From positions 2,172,501-2,236,500 of the forward strand of contig NZ_JAUTBL010000002.1 of assembly GCF_030819275.1 (NCBI RefSeq): a stretch of 64,000 nucleotides of DNA, written 5' to 3'. Of the stretch, positions 35,502 through 45,700 are shown piece after piece. The notes beneath the pieces are model-generated. The model ran no database searches. It saw only the letters and a program-made list of their open reading frames with translations, and was not told where the DNA came from. The translations under genes were made by a program, and so were the position numbers. Origin of the DNA: Agrobacterium larrymoorei (lineage in GTDB: Bacteria > Pseudomonadota > Alphaproteobacteria > Rhizobiales > Rhizobiaceae). Positions within the stretch are counted from its first letter, which is position 1. The number at the start of each line of letters is the position of its first letter.

Positions 35502-35866
35502 ACCAGGGGATCCTGAAAGCCGGAACACTGTTTCTCAGCGGCGTGCTGGGCGCATCCGGCGTCGCACTCGCTGCCGCCGCCACCCATACGGGCGCAACCT
35601 TGATGCTCGGTAACGCCTCTGCCATGTGTCTTGCCCATGCGCCGGTGCTTCTCGGTCTTCATCTCGGCTGGGCGCGCATCAAGACCGCCCTACCCTCGGC
35701 TCTTCTGCTGGGTCTTGGAACCGCGCTCTTTGCCGGCGATCTCGTCTCCAAGCATTTCACCGGCGAAAGCCTCTTTCCCATGGCCGCCCCCGCAGGCGGT
35801 CTCGGCATGATTTTTGGCTGGTTGACGCTGGCAGCCTCCGCCCTTTTTCCATCTGCGAGAGACTGA
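35498..35866 (+). CDS. DUF423 membrane protein
   Basis: 122 residues, four membrane helices. Opens with GTLFLSGVLGASGVALAAAATH and has LPSALLLGLGTALFAGDL and APAGGLGMIFGWLTLAASAL, typical of DUF423 (YwdK-like) proteins. Its ATG overlaps the globin stop. Function unknown. Confidence 0.85.
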   Translation: MNQGILKAGTLFLSGVLGASGVALAAAATHTGATLMLGNASAMCLAHAPVLLGLHLGWARIKTALPSALLLGLGTALFAGDLVSKHFTGESLFPMAAPAGGLGMIFGWLTLAASALFPSARD

Positions 35867-36095
35867 TACCGCGCAGTAAAATCAATGCTTTAGCGACTGT
35901 TTCCGCCGACACGGCAAATTATCTGATCCACAGTAAAACCCGTCTCACCCGTCCAGCGCGGCGTGACCGTAAACGCGCCAGCGCGAAGTACGGAACGCCA
36001 TCGGCGTGACGCCGTTATCGCTCTGGCGAAGAATATCGGTGAGGCCGTATCGTCAGCGATTATGGACGATCGGCTTGCAATGAGGCGGGGGTTAT

Positions 36096-37352
36096 ATGAC
36101 ATCGAAATGGCAGTGGTGGCTCAACCAGATCGTGCGGCGAATATGGTTCAGAGCCACACTGTTCTCGGTTGGAGGGGTGGTGACCGCACTTCTCGCCGTC
36201 GCCTTCTCCTCTTACATTCCAGCAGACCTTCCGGCGAAGATAGGTGCCGAGGCTGTCGATAAGATCCTCGGCATCATCGCTTCGAGCATGCTGACGGTCA
36301 CCACCTTCTCATTGAGCACGATGGTCGCCGCCTACTCGGCCGCAACCAACAATGTCACGCCGCGGGCCACCAAGCTCGTGATGGAAGACAGCACGACACA
36401 AAACGTCCTGGCCACCTTCGTCGGCTCGTTCCTCTTCAGCCTCGTCGGCATTATCGCGCTCGCAACCGGAGCCTATGGAGACCAGGGTCGCGTCATCCTT
36501 TTCGTGGTCACGATCGGCGTCATCATTCTCATTATCGTCACCCTGCTTCGATGGATCGATCATCTGTCACGCCTCGGGCGTGTTACGGAAACGACGGAGC
36601 GCGTCGAAAAGGCGACCATAGAAGCCCTTCGGTCTTGGATGAAAAGCCCGTACCTGGGTGGAAAACGGCTGGAGGAGAACGATCCGAGGCTGAGCGCGCC
36701 GAACACGCCTGTGCACCAGTCAAAGGTCGGCTACGTCCAGCATGTGGATGGAGGCGTGCTGGGGCAAATTTCGGAAGAGTTCGACGTGGACATCGCAGTG
36801 GTGGCGATAGCCGGCAAGCTGGTTGCCCCGAACATCCCTCTCGCCTGGATCGTTGGCGATGTCGATGAAGAGGTGCAAAAGCGGATAGCATCGGCGTTTA
36901 CGATCGGGGATGTCCGCTCCTTCGATCAGGATCCCCGTTTCGGTGCCGCGGTTCTGGCTGAAATCGCGTCCAGGTCATTGTCGCAGGCCATCAACGATTC
37001 CGGCACTGCCATCGACCTGATATCCAGATACATCCGTGTGCTGACCGTCTGGGATGAACATTCCGATGAAAGCGATGTGCAATATCCGAGGCTGCATGTC
37101 GCACCCATCAGGCTCGAAGATTTCTTCGATGATCTCTTCATTCCGCTGGCCCGAGATGGCGCCGCTATTCTCGAGGTGGGTATTCGATTGCAGAAGGCGT
37201 TCATCACCCTATCCGGCTTCCGTCACCACGAGTTCAAACGCATTGCGGCTCAACATTCAAAAAGCGCAATCAAGCGTGCCGAAGCAACATCGATGATTGA
37301 AGAAGACCTGGACAAGCTTCGGCTCACCGCTGGCTTGTTCGGTGCCGCATAG
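36096..37352 (+). CDS. DUF2254 membrane protein
   Basis: 418 residues. Membrane helices lie in the first 160 residues (RATLFSVGGVVTALLAVAF; LSTMVAAYSAATNNVTPRA; VVTIGVIILIIVTLLRW). A soluble domain follows with IPLAWIVGD and TLSGFRHHEFKRIAAQ. It matches DUF2254. GGGGG ahead of the ATG. Function unknown; monocistronic. Confidence 0.88.
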   Translation: MTSKWQWWLNQIVRRIWFRATLFSVGGVVTALLAVAFSSYIPADLPAKIGAEAVDKILGIIASSMLTVTTFSLSTMVAAYSAATNNVTPRATKLVMEDSTTQNVLATFVGSFLFSLVGIIALATGAYGDQGRVILFVVTIGVIILIIVTLLRWIDHLSRLGRVTETTERVEKATIEALRSWMKSPYLGGKRLEENDPRLSAPNTPVHQSKVGYVQHVDGGVLGQISEEFDVDIAVVAIAGKLVAPNIPLAWIVGDVDEEVQKRIASAFTIGDVRSFDQDPRFGAAVLAEIASRSLSQAINDSGTAIDLISRYIRVLTVWDEHSDESDVQYPRLHVAPIRLEDFFDDLFIPLARDGAAILEVGIRLQKAFITLSGFRHHEFKRIAAQHSKSAIKRAEATSMIEEDLDKLRLTAGLFGAA

Positions 37353-37570
37353 GACAGGGCAGCGATCGGCTCTTACGGTAAGGATAAGGTTTCGTCGCGT
37401 GATCGCCATCAGACACGTGTCGCCTCGCGTCGATCTTCATGACATCCAGCCAACTCTGCCCCATCCGATTATTTGCGCGCAAACGCATTTGACAACGCCT
37501 CTCATCCCGCTACAGTATGACGCAATAAGAACTCATATTCCATTACTACGGATTAATAAGAGGGAACGTC

Positions 37571-39094
37571 ATGCTTAAACGCACTTTGCTTGCAGCCTCC
37601 TTGCTGTTATTGCCTGCCATCTCTACTCCGTCTTTTGCCAGCGGCGTAATCGACGTGGCCACCATCGGCGAGCCGCCGACGCTCGACCCGATGGCCTCGA
37701 CGGCCGACGTGGTCGGTATGATCACCCAGCACGTTTTCGAGACTCTTTTCACATTCGATGCTGAGTGGACGCCCATTCCACTTCTGGCCGCAACGATGCC
37801 AACCGTATCCGCCGACGGCAAGACCTATGACATCACCTTGCGCAAGGGCATCAAGTTTCACGACGGCTCCACCATGACATCCGCCGATGTCGTCGCCTCG
37901 CTGGAGCGCTGGACCAAGATCGCATCGCGCGGAAAGCAGGTCGCTCCCTATATCAGCGCCATCACAGCCAAGGGCGACGATGCCATCCATATCGTGCTGA
38001 ACAAGCCTTATGCGCCGTTGCTGTCGCTTCTGGCCTTCAACAACTCCGCCGCCGTCATCATGCCGAAGGCAAACCTTGCCGAAGACCCGCTGACGAAGAT
38101 CATCGGTACCGGTCCCTACATGCTGAAAGAGCGCAAGGCCGACCAATATATCCAGCTCGTCCGCTTCGATGGCTACCAATCGCTTTCCGAAGCGCCGAAC
38201 GGCTTTGGCGGCGCCCGCAAGGCCATCCTCGATGAAATCCGCTTCGTGCCCGTACCCGATGCCAATACCCGCCTTGAGGGCGCGGTTTCCGGTCAGTTCG
38301 ATTACGCCGACTCGCTTGCACCTGAAACCTTCGATCGCCTGAAGGCGTCGACCGCATCGGAACCAGTGGTATTGAAGCCCTATGGTGCGCCGGTTCTCGT
38401 CATGAACACCAAGGAAGGTGTGTTGGCGAACAAGGAGATGCGCCACGCCATCCAGGAAGCCTTGAACCCCGAAGACATGCTGCTTGCTGCATTCGGCAAT
38501 CCGGAATTCTTCGCCGTCGATGGCGCGCTCTATCCGAAGGCCTATATCTGGCACACTGAAGAAGGTATCGCGCGCTACGGCGACGGCAATCCCGAAGCTG
38601 CAGCGGCCATGGCCAAGAAGGCCGGGTACGACGGCGAAAAGCCGATCCGCATCCTGACCAGCCGCCAATATGAATTCCATTACAAGATGGCGCAGGTCGC
38701 TGCCGAATATCTGAAGGCCGCGGGCTTCAAGGTCGAACTCGGCGTCTTCGATTGGGCAACACTGACCACCCGTCGCGCTGATCCGAAACTATGGGACATC
38801 TTCATCACGCACGGCCCGTTCCCGCCGGAGCCGGTTCTCAACGGCTGGATGTCCGACAGCTATCCTGGCTGGTGGTCGACACCAGAGAAGGCCGCAGCGG
38901 TCGCACCCTTCATCGCAGAATCCGACCCGGAAAAGCGCAAGGTCCTCTTCGCCGAAATCCAGAAGGTCTTCTACGAAGACGCGCCGGTCTACAAGGTGGG
39001 CGATTTCAACGCGCTGAGCGCGAAAAAGAAGACCTTGAAGGACTTCAAGCCTTCGCCATGGCCCTACTTCTGGAATGTCAGCACCAGCAAGTGA
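37571..39094 (+). CDS. ABC transporter peptide-type substrate-binding protein
   Basis: 507 residues. Signal peptide cut near PSFAS. SBP_bac_5 family: IGEPPTLDPMAST, FETLFTFDAEWTPIPLLA, ADGKTYDITLRKGIKFHDGS, GTGPYMLKERK and NALNPEDML-like positions. No permease or ATPase genes follow, only a beta-glucosidase 87 bp downstream, so it may bind oligosaccharides or peptides for a transporter encoded elsewhere. GAGGGAACG before the ATG. Confidence 0.9.
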   Translation: MLKRTLLAASLLLLPAISTPSFASGVIDVATIGEPPTLDPMASTADVVGMITQHVFETLFTFDAEWTPIPLLAATMPTVSADGKTYDITLRKGIKFHDGSTMTSADVVASLERWTKIASRGKQVAPYISAITAKGDDAIHIVLNKPYAPLLSLLAFNNSAAVIMPKANLAEDPLTKIIGTGPYMLKERKADQYIQLVRFDGYQSLSEAPNGFGGARKAILDEIRFVPVPDANTRLEGAVSGQFDYADSLAPETFDRLKASTASEPVVLKPYGAPVLVMNTKEGVLANKEMRHAIQEALNPEDMLLAAFGNPEFFAVDGALYPKAYIWHTEEGIARYGDGNPEAAAAMAKKAGYDGEKPIRILTSRQYEFHYKMAQVAAEYLKAAGFKVELGVFDWATLTTRRADPKLWDIFITHGPFPPEPVLNGWMSDSYPGWWSTPEKAAAVAPFIAESDPEKRKVLFAEIQKVFYEDAPVYKVGDFNALSAKKKTLKDFKPSPWPYFWNVSTSK

Positions 39095-39181
39095 TCCCTC
39101 CCGGATCGTGACCCAGTGGGTGTCTCGCGCTGATCCGCGGGGCACCCTCCCAGCATCCTTCATCGATAACGAGCATCTGTC

Positions 39182-40510
39182 ATGACGCGTTCTTTTCCCA
39201 AGGACTTTCTCTGGGGTGTCGCCGCCTCCGCCTTCCAGACCGAAGGCGCCGTCAACAAGGATGGCCGCGGCCAGAGCGTCTGGGATGTCTATGCCCACAC
39301 GCCGGGCCGCACCACGAATGGCGAGACCGCCGACATCGCCTGCGACCACTACCACCGCTATCCGGAAGATATCGGCCTGATGAGCGGTCTCGGCGTGGGC
39401 GCCTATCGCCTGTCGACCGCATGGCCGCGGATCTTTCCGCAAGGCTCCGGTCAGGTGAACCAGCGCGGGCTCGATTTCTACGACCGCGTCATCGATCTTC
39501 TGCTGCATGAAGGCATCGAACCGTGGATTTGCCTGCACCACTGGGACATGCCCGTGGCGGTGGAAGAAAAGGGCGGCTGGCGCTCGCGCGAAACGCCGAA
39601 GATTTTCGCCGACTACGCCGCGACGATTGCCCGCCATTTTGGCGACCGCGTCAAACGCTTTGCCCCAATCAACGAACCAAACGTCATTCCCTGGGTCGCC
39701 TATAATGTCGGCCGTCACGCGCCAGGCAAGCAGTCCTATGACGACAGCCTGAAGGCCATTCACACGCTGAACCTCGCCCACGGTTATTCGGTCAAGGCGG
39801 TTCGCGCAGAGGCGCCCAAGGCAGAGGTCGGCAACATCGTCTCGCTCGGTCCGGTGCGCCCGCATTACGACGATGCCGCTCACGAGGAAGCCCGCATTCT
39901 GGGCGACTGCCTGTGGCGCCGCGTAACCGTCGATCCGCTCTGGCTCGGCACCTATCCAGAGCCGATCGCCAAGGAAATGGAGCCGCTGATCCTTGGCGAC
40001 GACATGGCCGATATCAGCCAGAAGATGGATTTCTTCGGCCTCAACCACTACAATCCCGTCTTCGTCGGCCCCAACAAGAACACCACCTTCGGCGTCGCCG
40101 AGACCGCCCCACCCACCGGCATGGGCCCGCTCACCGATGTCAACTGGGTTGTCGATCCGCAAGCCTTCCTCGAACAGATCCGCGATACCAGCGAGCGCTA
40201 CAACAAGCCGACCATCTACATCACCGAAAACGGCGCATCCTATCCCGACGCGCTGGGCCCGGATCGCAAGGTCATCGACAAGGATCGTATCGCCTATTTC
40301 GAAGGCTACCTGAACGTTCTCCTCGACGCGCTGGAAGAAGGCCACGATATCAAAGGCTATTTCGCCTGGTCTCTAATGGACAATTTCGAATGGGGCCGCG
40401 GTTATTCGAAACGCTTCGGCCTGGTCTATGTGGACTATCCGACACTTCAGCGTATTCCGAAGGCGTCCTATCACTGGCTGAGCGATGTGATCCGGAAGAA
40501 CGCGTTGTAG
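39182..40510 (+). CDS. GH1 beta-glucosidase
   Basis: 442 residues. Family 1 glycoside hydrolase: FLWGVAASAFQTEGA start, acid/base E165 in PINEPN, nucleophile Glu in TIYITENGAS, and the C-terminal YFAWSLMDNFEWGRGYSKRFG motif. No signal peptide, so cytoplasmic. It would cleave imported cellobiose-type or aryl beta-glucosides; its position after an SBP gene supports joint use. Confidence 0.95.
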   Translation: MTRSFPKDFLWGVAASAFQTEGAVNKDGRGQSVWDVYAHTPGRTTNGETADIACDHYHRYPEDIGLMSGLGVGAYRLSTAWPRIFPQGSGQVNQRGLDFYDRVIDLLLHEGIEPWICLHHWDMPVAVEEKGGWRSRETPKIFADYAATIARHFGDRVKRFAPINEPNVIPWVAYNVGRHAPGKQSYDDSLKAIHTLNLAHGYSVKAVRAEAPKAEVGNIVSLGPVRPHYDDAAHEEARILGDCLWRRVTVDPLWLGTYPEPIAKEMEPLILGDDMADISQKMDFFGLNHYNPVFVGPNKNTTFGVAETAPPTGMGPLTDVNWVVDPQAFLEQIRDTSERYNKPTIYITENGASYPDALGPDRKVIDKDRIAYFEGYLNVLLDALEEGHDIKGYFAWSLMDNFEWGRGYSKRFGLVYVDYPTLQRIPKASYHWLSDVIRKNAL

Positions 40511-40567
40511 AAACTATGTTTCACCACATTGAGGTAGGCACAATAAGCCTCAGACCTCTCCTCCGTC

Positions 40568-40590
40568 ATCCTCGGGCTTGACCCGAGGAT
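40568..40590. repeat. intergenic palindrome, probable dispersed repeat copy
   Basis: ATCCTCGGG and CCCGAGGAT pair perfectly around CTTGA; the wider sequence reads CGTCATCCTCGGGCTTGACC and on. This type of palindrome is widespread between genes of alphaproteobacteria. It lies between the convergent GH1 and DUF2325 genes and could also end transcription. Confidence 0.65.
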
Positions 40591-40657
40591 CCACGATTTC
40601 AACGACTTATCGATAGTGGGGGGTACCCGCAGACGTCATCCGGGGCCGCATCATCCC

Positions 40658-41062
40658 TTAATTCGCACCGCGCTCGTTCATCGTCTGCAGCGCGCGTTCA
40701 AGGCTGGACTTGCTGCCATTCCTCAAAGGGATAAACGTCTTACCGAACTTCTTGCAGCCGGATTTGACGCGCAGGCACGCGTCATGGCTGATACAGTCGA
40801 TGGGGCAGAAGACGCAATCGACGGAAGGCAGCAGCGTGTCGATGCGGGACACGGCTTCGCGCAGGCCCCCATCATGGTGGATCAACTCGGCATCGAAGTT
40901 GCTGGCGATCTGGCGCAGATGCGCAACCTGGCAATCGCGCCCGCCGACATAAAGAAAGCTTTTCGGACCGGCGGGTGCCTGTTGCTGGACGGACGTGTCT
41001 GGCGATTGAGAGCGGTCATCCTGCTTGCCCCGAACTGCCTTCTTTTTCTCTTTCCGCGCCAT
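40658..41062 (-). CDS. DUF2325 protein
   Basis: 134 residues. The first 33 residues are basic and Gln-rich; then the DUF2325 core FLYVGGRDCQVAHLRQIASN, LIHHDGGLREA, and a cysteine cluster CVFCPIDCISHDACLRVKSG with four cysteines and a His, perhaps a metal site. Function unknown. Confidence 0.85.
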   Translation of the reverse strand: MARKEKKKAVRGKQDDRSQSPDTSVQQQAPAGPKSFLYVGGRDCQVAHLRQIASNFDAELIHHDGGLREAVSRIDTLLPSVDCVFCPIDCISHDACLRVKSGCKKFGKTFIPLRNGSKSSLERALQTMNERGAN

Positions 41063-41524
41063 GCCTCACCTTGCCATTGACCCCGGCCCTCTGCCGGTCG
41101 TTGGAGCGCACGATATTAAAGATGAGTTTTAGAGTAAAGAATAAAGTTGATGATTAGCATCATGTTTTCCTCACGAAGACGTTTTTCAAGAGAAAAACGC
41201 TTCGCAGTCGGCGATTTCAGCCATGGAACGATCCATCATTCCGCGCCACTGTTATTCATAAATGTATAGCGGGACCGCCTGCTAGACGGATTGAAAACGA
41301 ACGATACCGCATTTACATTCCCTCCAGCAGAGCTTTACAGAGCTTGCGTCAGGGGACGGGACACGCTGGCGCGCAATATCGTCGACATCGCGGTTGGTTA
41401 AAACCGGGTGGAGGCTAATATCGTAGAAGAGTCTAACGACTATCGCATGGACTTGTCGCCTAAGATAACCGGCGCCGCCAACGGCGCATGACTATCGCGC
41501 GACCCACTTGGGACGGACACATAT
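41063..41524. other. intergenic region with an inverted repeat
   Basis: About 460 bp between the divergent DUF2325 and RND genes. It has a notable stem: GAAG-A-CGTTTTTC and GAAAAACG-CTTC (41175-41203) around a four-base loop. No frame with a good ribosome site. It should hold both promoters; the hairpin may be an operator. Confidence 0.45.
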
Positions 41525-42715
41525 ATGCAGCGCATCGCACCGATTGCAGGCTTTACTGCCCTTCTTCTTCTCGGCCCGGCTCTTCCAACGGTCGCCTGGG
41601 CGGAGGGTGAGCCTGCGCAGGCAAGCCGCAACAATTTGCCCGCCATCGTTGTGACGGAGGTGGCAAAGCGCGATCTCGTGGACCGCGTCATTGCCACCGG
41701 CACCATTCGCCCTGTGGATGAGATTTATGTGCAGCCGCAGGTCGAGGGCCTAGCTGTCGACAAGCTTAATGTCGATGTGGGCGACAAGGTCGAGGCGGGT
41801 GCGGTTCTCGCCGAGCTTTCCCGCGACAGCCTGCTTTTGCAGAAGAGCCAGTTGGAGGCCAACAAGGCGAAAGCCCAAGCCGCCGTTGCGCAGAGCAAGG
41901 CGCAGGTGATCGAAGCCCAGGCCAATCTGGATGACGCCGTGCGCCAGAAGGATCGCGCCGCTCGCCTTGGCCAGTCCGGCTCCGGCTCCGTCTCCCAAGT
42001 CGAACAGACGGCCGCCGCCGCAGATGTCGCAAAGGCGCGTCTTGAGGCCGCCAAGCAGACCGTCACCGTCGGTGAAGCCGATATCAAGGTCGTGGACGCG
42101 CAGATCGAAGATATCGATCTGAAACTTGCCCGCACCGGCGTCAAGACGCCTGTTGCTGGCGTCATTTCCGCCAAGAACGCCCGCATCGGCGCCATTGCCA
42201 GCGGTTCGGGCAATCCCCTCTTTACCGTCATCAAGGACGGCGCGATCGAACTCGTCGCCGACCTGTCGGAGACGGATATTCAAAAGGTCGAGGTCGGCCA
42301 GAAGGCGCGCCTGACGGTGGCCGGTGGCGGCCAGAAGATCGAGGGCACGGTGCGTATCGTCTCGCCTACGGTCGATCCAACCACGCGCCTTGGTGCGGTC
42401 CACATCGTGCTTCCAGCGGGCAGCCCGGCGCGCGCTGGCATGTACGCCAATGCCGAGATCGTCGTTGCATCCGCCAATGCGCTCGCCCTCCCCTTGTCGG
42501 CTGTCACCTCCGGGCGCGAGGGCTCAACCTCGCGCAAAGTTGACAACGGCGTCATTAGGCAGGTGAAGATCGAGACCGGCATTCAGGATTCCGGCTTCGT
42601 GGAAATCAAACAGGGCCTGTCGCTCGGCGACAAGGTCGTGGAGAAGGCAGGCGCTTTCGTCCGCGACGGTGACAAAATCAACCCGGTTCCGGCAGCCGCC
42701 GCGGCCTCGAACTAA
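41525..42715 (+). CDS. RND efflux periplasmic adaptor (HlyD family)
   Basis: 396 residues. Signal peptide through PTVAWA. Membrane-fusion protein architecture: lipoyl halves (VQPQVEGLAVDKLNVDVGDKV given in part; GVKTPVAGVISAKNARIG), a helical hairpin rich in Ala/Gln/Lys (about 105-175), and a beta-barrel (KARLTVAGGG). It joins the RND pump encoded 15 bp downstream to an outer-membrane channel encoded elsewhere. Confidence 0.92.
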   Translation: MQRIAPIAGFTALLLLGPALPTVAWAEGEPAQASRNNLPAIVVTEVAKRDLVDRVIATGTIRPVDEIYVQPQVEGLAVDKLNVDVGDKVEAGAVLAELSRDSLLLQKSQLEANKAKAQAAVAQSKAQVIEAQANLDDAVRQKDRAARLGQSGSGSVSQVEQTAAAADVAKARLEAAKQTVTVGEADIKVVDAQIEDIDLKLARTGVKTPVAGVISAKNARIGAIASGSGNPLFTVIKDGAIELVADLSETDIQKVEVGQKARLTVAGGGQKIEGTVRIVSPTVDPTTRLGAVHIVLPAGSPARAGMYANAEIVVASANALALPLSAVTSGREGSTSRKVDNGVIRQVKIETGIQDSGFVEIKQGLSLGDKVVEKAGAFVRDGDKINPVPAAAAASN

Positions 42716-42730
42716 AGCGAAGGCACAGCC

Positions 42731-45700
42731 ATGAACTTCTCCGCATGGTCCATCCGCAATCCGATTGCGCCGCTGCTTGCCTTCGCGCTGCTGCTGTTTC
42801 TCGGCATCAAGGCCTTCTACGACCTTCCGATCACCCGCTTCCCCAATATCGACGTTCCCGTGGTTGCCATCACGGTGACGCAGAGCGGTGCCTCGCCTTC
42901 CGAACTCGAAGCGCAGGTGACGAAGGAAGTCGAAGATGCCGTCGCCTCGATCAGCGGCATCGATGAAATCCAGTCCACCGTCACCGACGGCCAGTCGCTG
43001 ACGACCGTTCTTTTCCGCATCGAAAAACCGACCGAAGAGGCCGTGCAGGACACCAAGGATGCGATCGACAAGATCCGCTCCAATCTGCCCGCCGGTATCG
43101 AAGAGCCCGTCGTCAGCAAGATCGACGTCGAAGGTCAGGCGATCCAGACCTTTGCCGTGTCTTCACCCAACATGACGCTGGAAGAACTCTCCTGGTTCGT
43201 CGATGACACGATCAAGCGCGCGCTGCAGGGCCAGCCGGGCGTCGGCAAGATCGACCGCTATGGCGGCGCAGACCGCGAAGTGCGCGTGTCCCTCAACCCG
43301 TCGAAACTCGATGCCTATGGCATTACCGCAGCGGAGGTGAACAACCAGCTGCGCGGCACCAATATCGATCTCGGCTCCGGTCGCGGCCAGGTGGGCGGCA
43401 ACGAACAGACGATCCGCACGCTGGGCGACGCCCGCAGCGTGGCGGAGCTTTCCAAGACCACCATCGCGCTACCCAACGGCAACTTCGTCAAGCTCTCGGA
43501 ACTCGGCAGGGTCACCGACACCTACGAAGAGCCGAAGTCCTTCTCGCGCTTCAACGGCAATCCGGCCGTCACCTTCGCCGTCTTCCGCGCCAAGGGCGCA
43601 AGCGAAGTCACCGTTGCCGAAACCGTGGCGCAGAACCTCGATAAGGTCCGTGCCAACCATCCGGATGTTGCCATCCAGATGGTGGATGACTCGGTATACT
43701 TCACCTATGGAAACTATGAGGCAGCCCTTCACACGCTGATGGAAGGCTCGATCCTTGCCGTCATCGTCGTGCTGCTCTTCCTGCGCAACTGGCGTGCCAC
43801 GCTGATTGCCGCGGTGGCGCTGCCGCTTTCGGCCATCCCCACCTTCTGGGTGATGGATCTCCTCGGCTTCTCGCTCAACCTCGTCAGCTTTCTGGCGCTG
43901 ACGCTCGCAACCGGTATTCTCGTCGATGATGCGATCGTGGAGGTGGAAAACATCTCGCGGCACATCAAGATGGGCAAGACGCCCTATCGCGCAGCGCTGG
44001 AAGCCGCCGATGAAATCGGCCTTGCGGTGATCGCCACCAGCTTCACCATCATCGCCGTCTTCGTGCCGGTCTCCTTCATGCCTGGCATTCCCGGCCAGTA
44101 CTTCATCCAGTTCGGCCTGACGGTTGCCTTCTCCGTCTTCTTCTCGCTGATGGTCGCGCGCCTGATCACGCCGCTAATGGCCGCCTATCTGATGCGCGCC
44201 GACGATGCGGTCGACGATCATCACGACAATGACGGACGCCTGATGAAGACCTATACGCGGATGGTGACGGCCACCACGAGCAAATGGTGGGCACGCTACC
44301 TGACCCTGCTCGGCGCAATCGGTTTCCTTATCGCTTCGCTGATACTGCTTGCCCAGGTGCCCGGCAGCTTCCTGCCGCCGGATGATTCATCACGCGTGGT
44401 ATTGTCGATCGAGCTTCCGCCGAACGCGACTCTGGACGAGACGGACGCCACGACCGCCAAGATCAATAATGCGATCAAGGGCATCGATGGCGTGGAAAGT
44501 GTCTTCATTCTCGGCGGTGCGTCTCCCAAGGGCGATCTCGAACTGCGCCGTGCGACAGTGCGCGTCATCCTGAAAAAGATCGATCACTCGCTGCTGAAGA
44601 CGCTCGTCAATGACGGGCTCGGCTCCATTCCGCTGATCGGTCCGCATCTTCCCAAGGTCGAAGACAATGGCAGAACGCGACCTCAATGGGATGTGGAGCG
44701 CGACATCTTCGCCAGCGTTCACGGCATTCCCGATGTCCGCATCATCAAGCTCAACGACCGCGCAGAGCGCGAACTCGCATTCAACTTCCTCTCCTCCAAT
44801 GAGGAAGACCTGAACCAGGCTGTCGGCATTCTGGAATCGCGTCTGCGCGCGTCTCCAATCCTTGCCAATGTCAGCTCGGAAGGCGCTCTGCCGCGGCCAG
44901 AACTGCAGATCCGCCCGCGCAAGGATGAGATCGCCCGCCTCGGCATCACCCCGCAGCAGATCTCGCAGACAGTACGTGTTGCCACCATCGGCGATATCGA
45001 TGCGCAGCTGACGAAGATTTCGCTGGATGACCGGCAGATCCCGATCCGCGTCCAGACCTCGCTCGATGTGCGGCGCGATCTGGCCGCCATCCGCGCGCTG
45101 AAGATCAAGACTGCTTCCGGGGCAACCGTGCCACTCTACAGCGTGGCTGATATCGACTATTCGGAAGGCCCGAGCTCCATCAAGCGCAACGACCGCAACC
45201 GCGTTGTCGCCATCGGCTCCGACGTCCCCTTCGGCACTGCACTCGATACCTCAACGAATGAGTTCAAACGGATCGTCGAAGAAATAAAGCTTCCGCCATC
45301 GGTTCGCCTGGCGGAAAGCGGTGATGCCAAGGTGCAGGGTGAAATGCAGCAAGGCTTCGTCAACGCCATGCTGCTCGGCCTGTTGCTGGTGCTCGTCGTT
45401 CTTATCCTGCTCTTCAAGGATGTGATCCAGCCCTTCACCATTCTCTTCTCGCTGCCGCTTGCCATTGGCGGCGTGGCCGTGGCGCTGATCGTCACGCAGA
45501 ACGCGCTCTCCATGCCGGTTCTCATCGGCATTCTGATGCTGATGGGTATCGTTACCAAGAACGCCATCCTGCTCGTCGATTTCGCCATCGAGATGCGCCG
45601 CCACGGGATGGAGCGCGTCCACGCCATGGTGGAGGCCGGTCGCAAGCGCGCCCGCCCGATCATTATGACCTCGATCGCCATGTCGGCTGGCATGCTGCCC

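Noticed and set aside
35963..36095. Plus frame with VTVNAPARSTERHRRDAVIAL before the DUF2254 gene
   Set aside because: No ribosome site and it runs out of phase into the DUF2254 gene.
41175..41203. Candidate terminator in the RND upstream region
   Set aside because: The stem is real but lies more than 100 bp from any stop codon and lacks a following U-run, so it is only recorded as an inverted repeat.
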